NCBI GenBank assembly: GCA_049698215.1
Contig: JBAVXH010000035.1
Location: 1-6,974 of the forward strand
Direction: 5' to 3'
Source: PALSA-894 sp049698215
GTDB taxonomy: Bacteria; Pseudomonadota; Alphaproteobacteria; Rhizobiales; Xanthobacteraceae
Length of the DNA: 6,974 bases
The notes under the pieces were generated by a model. It had not been told where the DNA came from. It saw nothing but the letters and a program-made list of their open reading frames with translations, and ran no database searches. The first letter of the stretch is position 1; every line of letters starts with the position of its first letter. A program made the translations under genes and the position numbers. Of the stretch, positions 5,296-6,974 are shown one piece after another.

Positions 5296-5913
5296 CTAGC
5301 GGGGAGCCGACATCGCGAGCCGTTCGGCGGCGGTCGGCCTTGCGGCAGAGCGTGCCCGGCGCGGCTTCGGCGCTTCTGTCTCGATCGTGGCGGCAATTGC
5401 CGTTGCGGCGTCCGGCGCGCCGCCCGGATTGCTCAGAAAGGTGGCAAGCTGGTCCATGCTGGTCCGAGCGATCTTGCGCACCATCGGATCGTCCGCGACG
5501 CTCCATGGGTCGCCCCCCGCGCGCCCCCCGGCTTCCTCGCCGGTAATGCGCAGCGCGCGCACCTTGGCGCCGCCGTCATAGACGTCCCACACCCAGGAGA
5601 CATGCGTGCGGCCGCGGATGACCTGCGCCGCCAGATAGCCGCGCACGCGATAGTTCGCGGCGCCCTCGCGCGAGGCGATCGCGAGATTGCGCGACATCGC
5701 TTCGGCGGAGAGATCGTCGACCAGCTTGTTGAACACGCCGGGCGGCGGGCCCGCGATCGACTCGAACGCGATGGTCGGGCCGGTGGCCGTATTGGTTGCA
5801 AGCGAGACGTTGGATGTCGTGCCGTCGGTGGTGCAGCCAGAGGCGAGCGTGCCGAAGAGCAGGCACACACACAGAGCGCGCGCAGAGGCGCGGCTTTGCC
5901 CCGATCTCACCAC
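5296..5913 (-). CDS. Uncharacterised alphaproteobacterial lipoprotein
   Basis: With the GTG start at 5911-5913 the product is 205 residues. A positive n-region (VVRSGQSRASARA) and a hydrophobic stretch (LCVCLLFGTLA) lead to a lipobox ASGC, with the lipidated cysteine at residue 27, so export and membrane anchoring are likely. The mature part has one compact domain (GPTIAFESIAGPPPGVFNKL, then YRVRGYLAAQVIRGRTHVSWVWDVYD, then the helix MVRKIARTSMDQLATFL). It ends in a low-complexity Ala/Pro/Arg tail that is probably disordered. I recall similar hypothetical proteins in Bradyrhizobium but know no function. The frame stays open to a TTG at 5988. The GTG is preferred because AGGGTGG lies about 8 nt upstream and because it places the signal peptide at the N-terminus. 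It lies upstream of prs with no obvious functional link. Confidence 0.72.
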   Translation of the reverse strand: MVRSGQSRASARALCVCLLFGTLASGCTTDGTTSNVSLATNTATGPTIAFESIAGPPPGVFNKLVDDLSAEAMSRNLAIASREGAANYRVRGYLAAQVIRGRTHVSWVWDVYDGGAKVRALRITGEEAGGRAGGDPWSVADDPMVRKIARTSMDQLATFLSNPGGAPDAATAIAATIETEAPKPRRARSAARPTAAERLAMSAPR

Positions 5914-5994
5914 TCGTGCACCACCCTGTGACCCGGCGCTAAGGTTCTTGCCGACCCCGTCGCCTGCCAAGCCTTGAATTACCGCCAAACCGCG

Positions 5995-6011
5995 AGGCGG
6001 TCCAGCCGCCT
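5995..6011. other. GC-rich hairpin upstream of the lipoprotein gene
   Basis: AGGCGG (5995-6000) and CCGCCT (6006-6011) pair perfectly around TCCAG, followed on the + strand by TATTTC. It resembles a short terminator for a + strand transcript, but no + strand gene ends nearby. On the - strand it would lie in the upstream region of the lipoprotein gene or mark the end of whatever gene preceded the insertion sequence. Confidence 0.3.
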
Positions 6012-6018
6012 TATTTCG

Positions 6019-6078
6019 CTAGTGGTCCGATTCTAACATTCGCATCCCCGTGCGGCGGGCTCTTTTGCGAATGTTAGA
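6019..6078. repeat. Palindromic intergenic repeat, right arm cut by the insertion sequence
   Basis: TCTAACATTCGCA (6032-6044) and TGCGAATGTTAGA (6066-6078) form a 13-bp perfect inverted repeat around a 21-nt spacer. The last two bases of the right arm, GA, are shared with the end of the IS. The left arm looks longer: CTAGTGGTCCGAT (6019-6031) precedes it without a partner inside the window. From memory, GCGAATGTTAGAATCGGACCACTAG-like sequences recur in Bradyrhizobium intergenic DNA, which would supply the missing partner beyond the IS. This last step is inference. Confidence 0.6.
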
Positions 6079-6091
6079 GTCCGTTTGAGAA
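6077..6091 (+). repeat. Left terminal inverted repeat of the IS
   Basis: GAGTCCGTTTGAGAA is the transposase-distal end. The transposase stop codon (6098-6100) lies only 6 bp inside it. It pairs with 6959-6973 at 13 of 15 positions. Confidence 0.75.
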
Positions 6092-6097
6092 TGCATT

Positions 6098-6919
6098 TTA
6101 GTGTGCGATGCGCCTGAGCAGAAGGCTTCCCATGGCGACATGGATCATCGCCTTGGAGACGTCGATGCGCTTCTCGTAGTCGCGCACGAGGCGGCGCCAG
6201 CGGGTCATCCAGGCGAAGGTGCGTTCGACCACCCAACGGCGCGGCAACACCTTGAAGCCGGGCTCGCCGTCAATGCGCCTGACAACCTCGATGACGAAGC
6301 CTTCGAAGGCGGCCTTGTCCATGAGCCGGCCCCGGTCGTAGGCGCCGTCGGCGAACAGATGCTTGAGCCAAGGCCATCGTTTGCGGATCGCATCGAGAAT
6401 GATCTGCGCGCCGGCTGAATCGGCGATGTCCGCCGTCGTCAGATTGATCATGAGAAGCCGTCCGTCGGTGTCGACCGCGATATGGCGCTTGCGGCCGACG
6501 ACCTTCTTGGCCGCGTCATAGCCGCGTTTCTTGGCCCCCGGCGCCTTCACCGACTGGCTGTCGATGACGCCTCCCGTCGGCTGTGCCGCGCGGCCCGAGC
6601 GTTCACGGTCGATCATCAAAGCAACATCGTGAATGGTGCGGAACAGAAGCTGCCGCACAAAGCGGCGGAACCACCAATACACCGTCGGCCAGGGTGGGAA
6701 GTCGTGCGGCAGCATCCGCCAGCCGCAGCCGGAACGCGCCATGTAGCGGATCGCGTTCAACACCTCGCGCAAGTCAACTTCCCGCTTGCGGCCCTTCTTC
6801 GCCGGTGCGGGCAACAACGGTGCGATCCGCTCCCACTCCTCGTCCGTCAAATCGGACGGGTATCGCTTCGTCTTCTTCTCGATTTCGGCCATCCGGCCAC
6901 GATTCGCCTGGGTCCACAT
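6098..6919 (-). CDS. IS5-family DDE transposase
   Basis: A 273-residue transposase that would cut and join the IS ends. The N-terminus carries the family segment RYPSDLTDEEWERIAPLLP (19-37), then LNAIRYMARSGCGWRMLPHDFPPW (about 54-77), a probable DNA-binding helical region. The RNase H-fold catalytic triad is visible: D120 in GVIDSQSVK, D191 in LFADGAYDRG, and E232 in RRWVVERTFAWM, with the downstream RRLVRDYE typical of the family. Full length is present in a single frame, unlike relatives that need a frameshift. The ATG at 6917-6919 is used; M10 (MAEIEKK) is an alternative start, and neither has a strong ribosome-binding site. Poor translation signals are common for transposases. It faces the same direction as prs and proC and might send read-through into the lipoprotein gene. 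Confidence 0.95.
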   Translation of the reverse strand: MWTQANRGRMAEIEKKTKRYPSDLTDEEWERIAPLLPAPAKKGRKREVDLREVLNAIRYMARSGCGWRMLPHDFPPWPTVYWWFRRFVRQLLFRTIHDVALMIDRERSGRAAQPTGGVIDSQSVKAPGAKKRGYDAAKKVVGRKRHIAVDTDGRLLMINLTTADIADSAGAQIILDAIRKRWPWLKHLFADGAYDRGRLMDKAAFEGFVIEVVRRIDGEPGFKVLPRRWVVERTFAWMTRWRRLVRDYEKRIDVSKAMIHVAMGSLLLRRIAH

Positions 6920-6958
6920 TCCAAGCTTGAATCATGCCGCGCGACCCGCCACAACCCT

Positions 6959-6973
6959 TTCTCAAACGGTCAC
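6959..6973 (-). repeat. Right terminal inverted repeat of the IS
   Basis: On the - strand it reads GTGACCGTTTGAGAA. It lies 39 bp upstream of the transposase start codon, so the transposase promoter must lie in or next to this end. It is one base from the window edge, so the far target duplication cannot be confirmed. Confidence 0.7.
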
Positions 6974-6974
6974 T

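Larger units (their letters stand above)
6077..6973 (-). mobile_element. Complete IS5-family insertion sequence
   Basis: The left end GAGTCCGTTTGAGAA (6077-6091) and the complement of the right end, GTGACCGTTTGAGAA (from 6973 leftward), match at 13 of 15 positions with an exact core CCGTTTGAGAA. The enclosed 897 bp hold a single intact transposase gene, consistent in size and layout with IS5-family elements. The base pair TA (6075-6076) adjoins the left end, and the last base of the window, T6974, follows the right end. This fits a 2-bp TA target duplication as in the IS427-like subgroup, but the second base lies outside the window. No frameshift or internal stop is seen, so the copy may be active or recently acquired. 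Confidence 0.85.

Noticed and set aside
6774..6965. Separate small - strand gene overlapping the 5' part of the transposase, as a two-frame IS
   Set aside because: The transposase is complete in one frame including its N-terminal family segment, so no upstream frame or frameshift is needed.
1..6974. A new defence or biosynthetic system spanning the window
   Set aside because: Every substantial gene has a housekeeping, regulatory or transposon assignment apart from one lipoprotein, and gene order shows no module-like clustering.

Overview
The window reads as chromosomal DNA from a GC-rich alphaproteobacterium, most likely in the Hyphomicrobiales near Bradyrhizobium, Rhodopseudomonas or Xanthobacteraceae. 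The reasons are the strong G/C bias at third codon positions, an OmpR/EnvZ-type pair of alphaproteobacterial character, a ybjN-proC pair, and intergenic palindromic repeats of types I recall from that order. The taxonomic placement is inference; no 16S rRNA or other marker gene is present.

Layout. On the + strand, the window opens in the last 56 codons of an OmpR-family response regulator. It overlaps by 4 bp an EnvZ-like membrane histidine kinase (169-1557). Everything after that is on the - strand. Read in the direction of transcription, from high to low coordinates, the order is: a complete IS5-family insertion sequence (about 6077-6973, transposase 6098-6919), an uncharacterised lipoprotein gene (5296-5913), ribose-phosphate pyrophosphokinase prs (4222-5175), a YbjN-domain protein (3436-3936), pyrroline-5-carboxylate reductase proC (2438-3265), and a divergent TetR-like protein (1554-2258). 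The last of these converges on the kinase gene with a 4-bp overlap.

How the genes relate. The regulator and kinase form one translationally coupled two-component system whose signal is unknown. prs makes PRPP for nucleotide, histidine, tryptophan and NAD synthesis. proC performs the last step of proline synthesis. These are housekeeping genes. The gaps of 120-285 bp between the - strand genes, most of them filled with hairpins or a promoter, suggest separate or partly separate transcription rather than one tight operon.

The gene content is ordinary and I see no new defence or metabolic system. The more interesting material is intergenic. At least three kinds of palindromic repeat sit in the gaps. 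One supplies the proC stop codon, another abuts the proC ribosome-binding site, and a further palindrome appears to have been split by the insertion sequence, which gives a testable prediction for the bases just past the right edge of the window.
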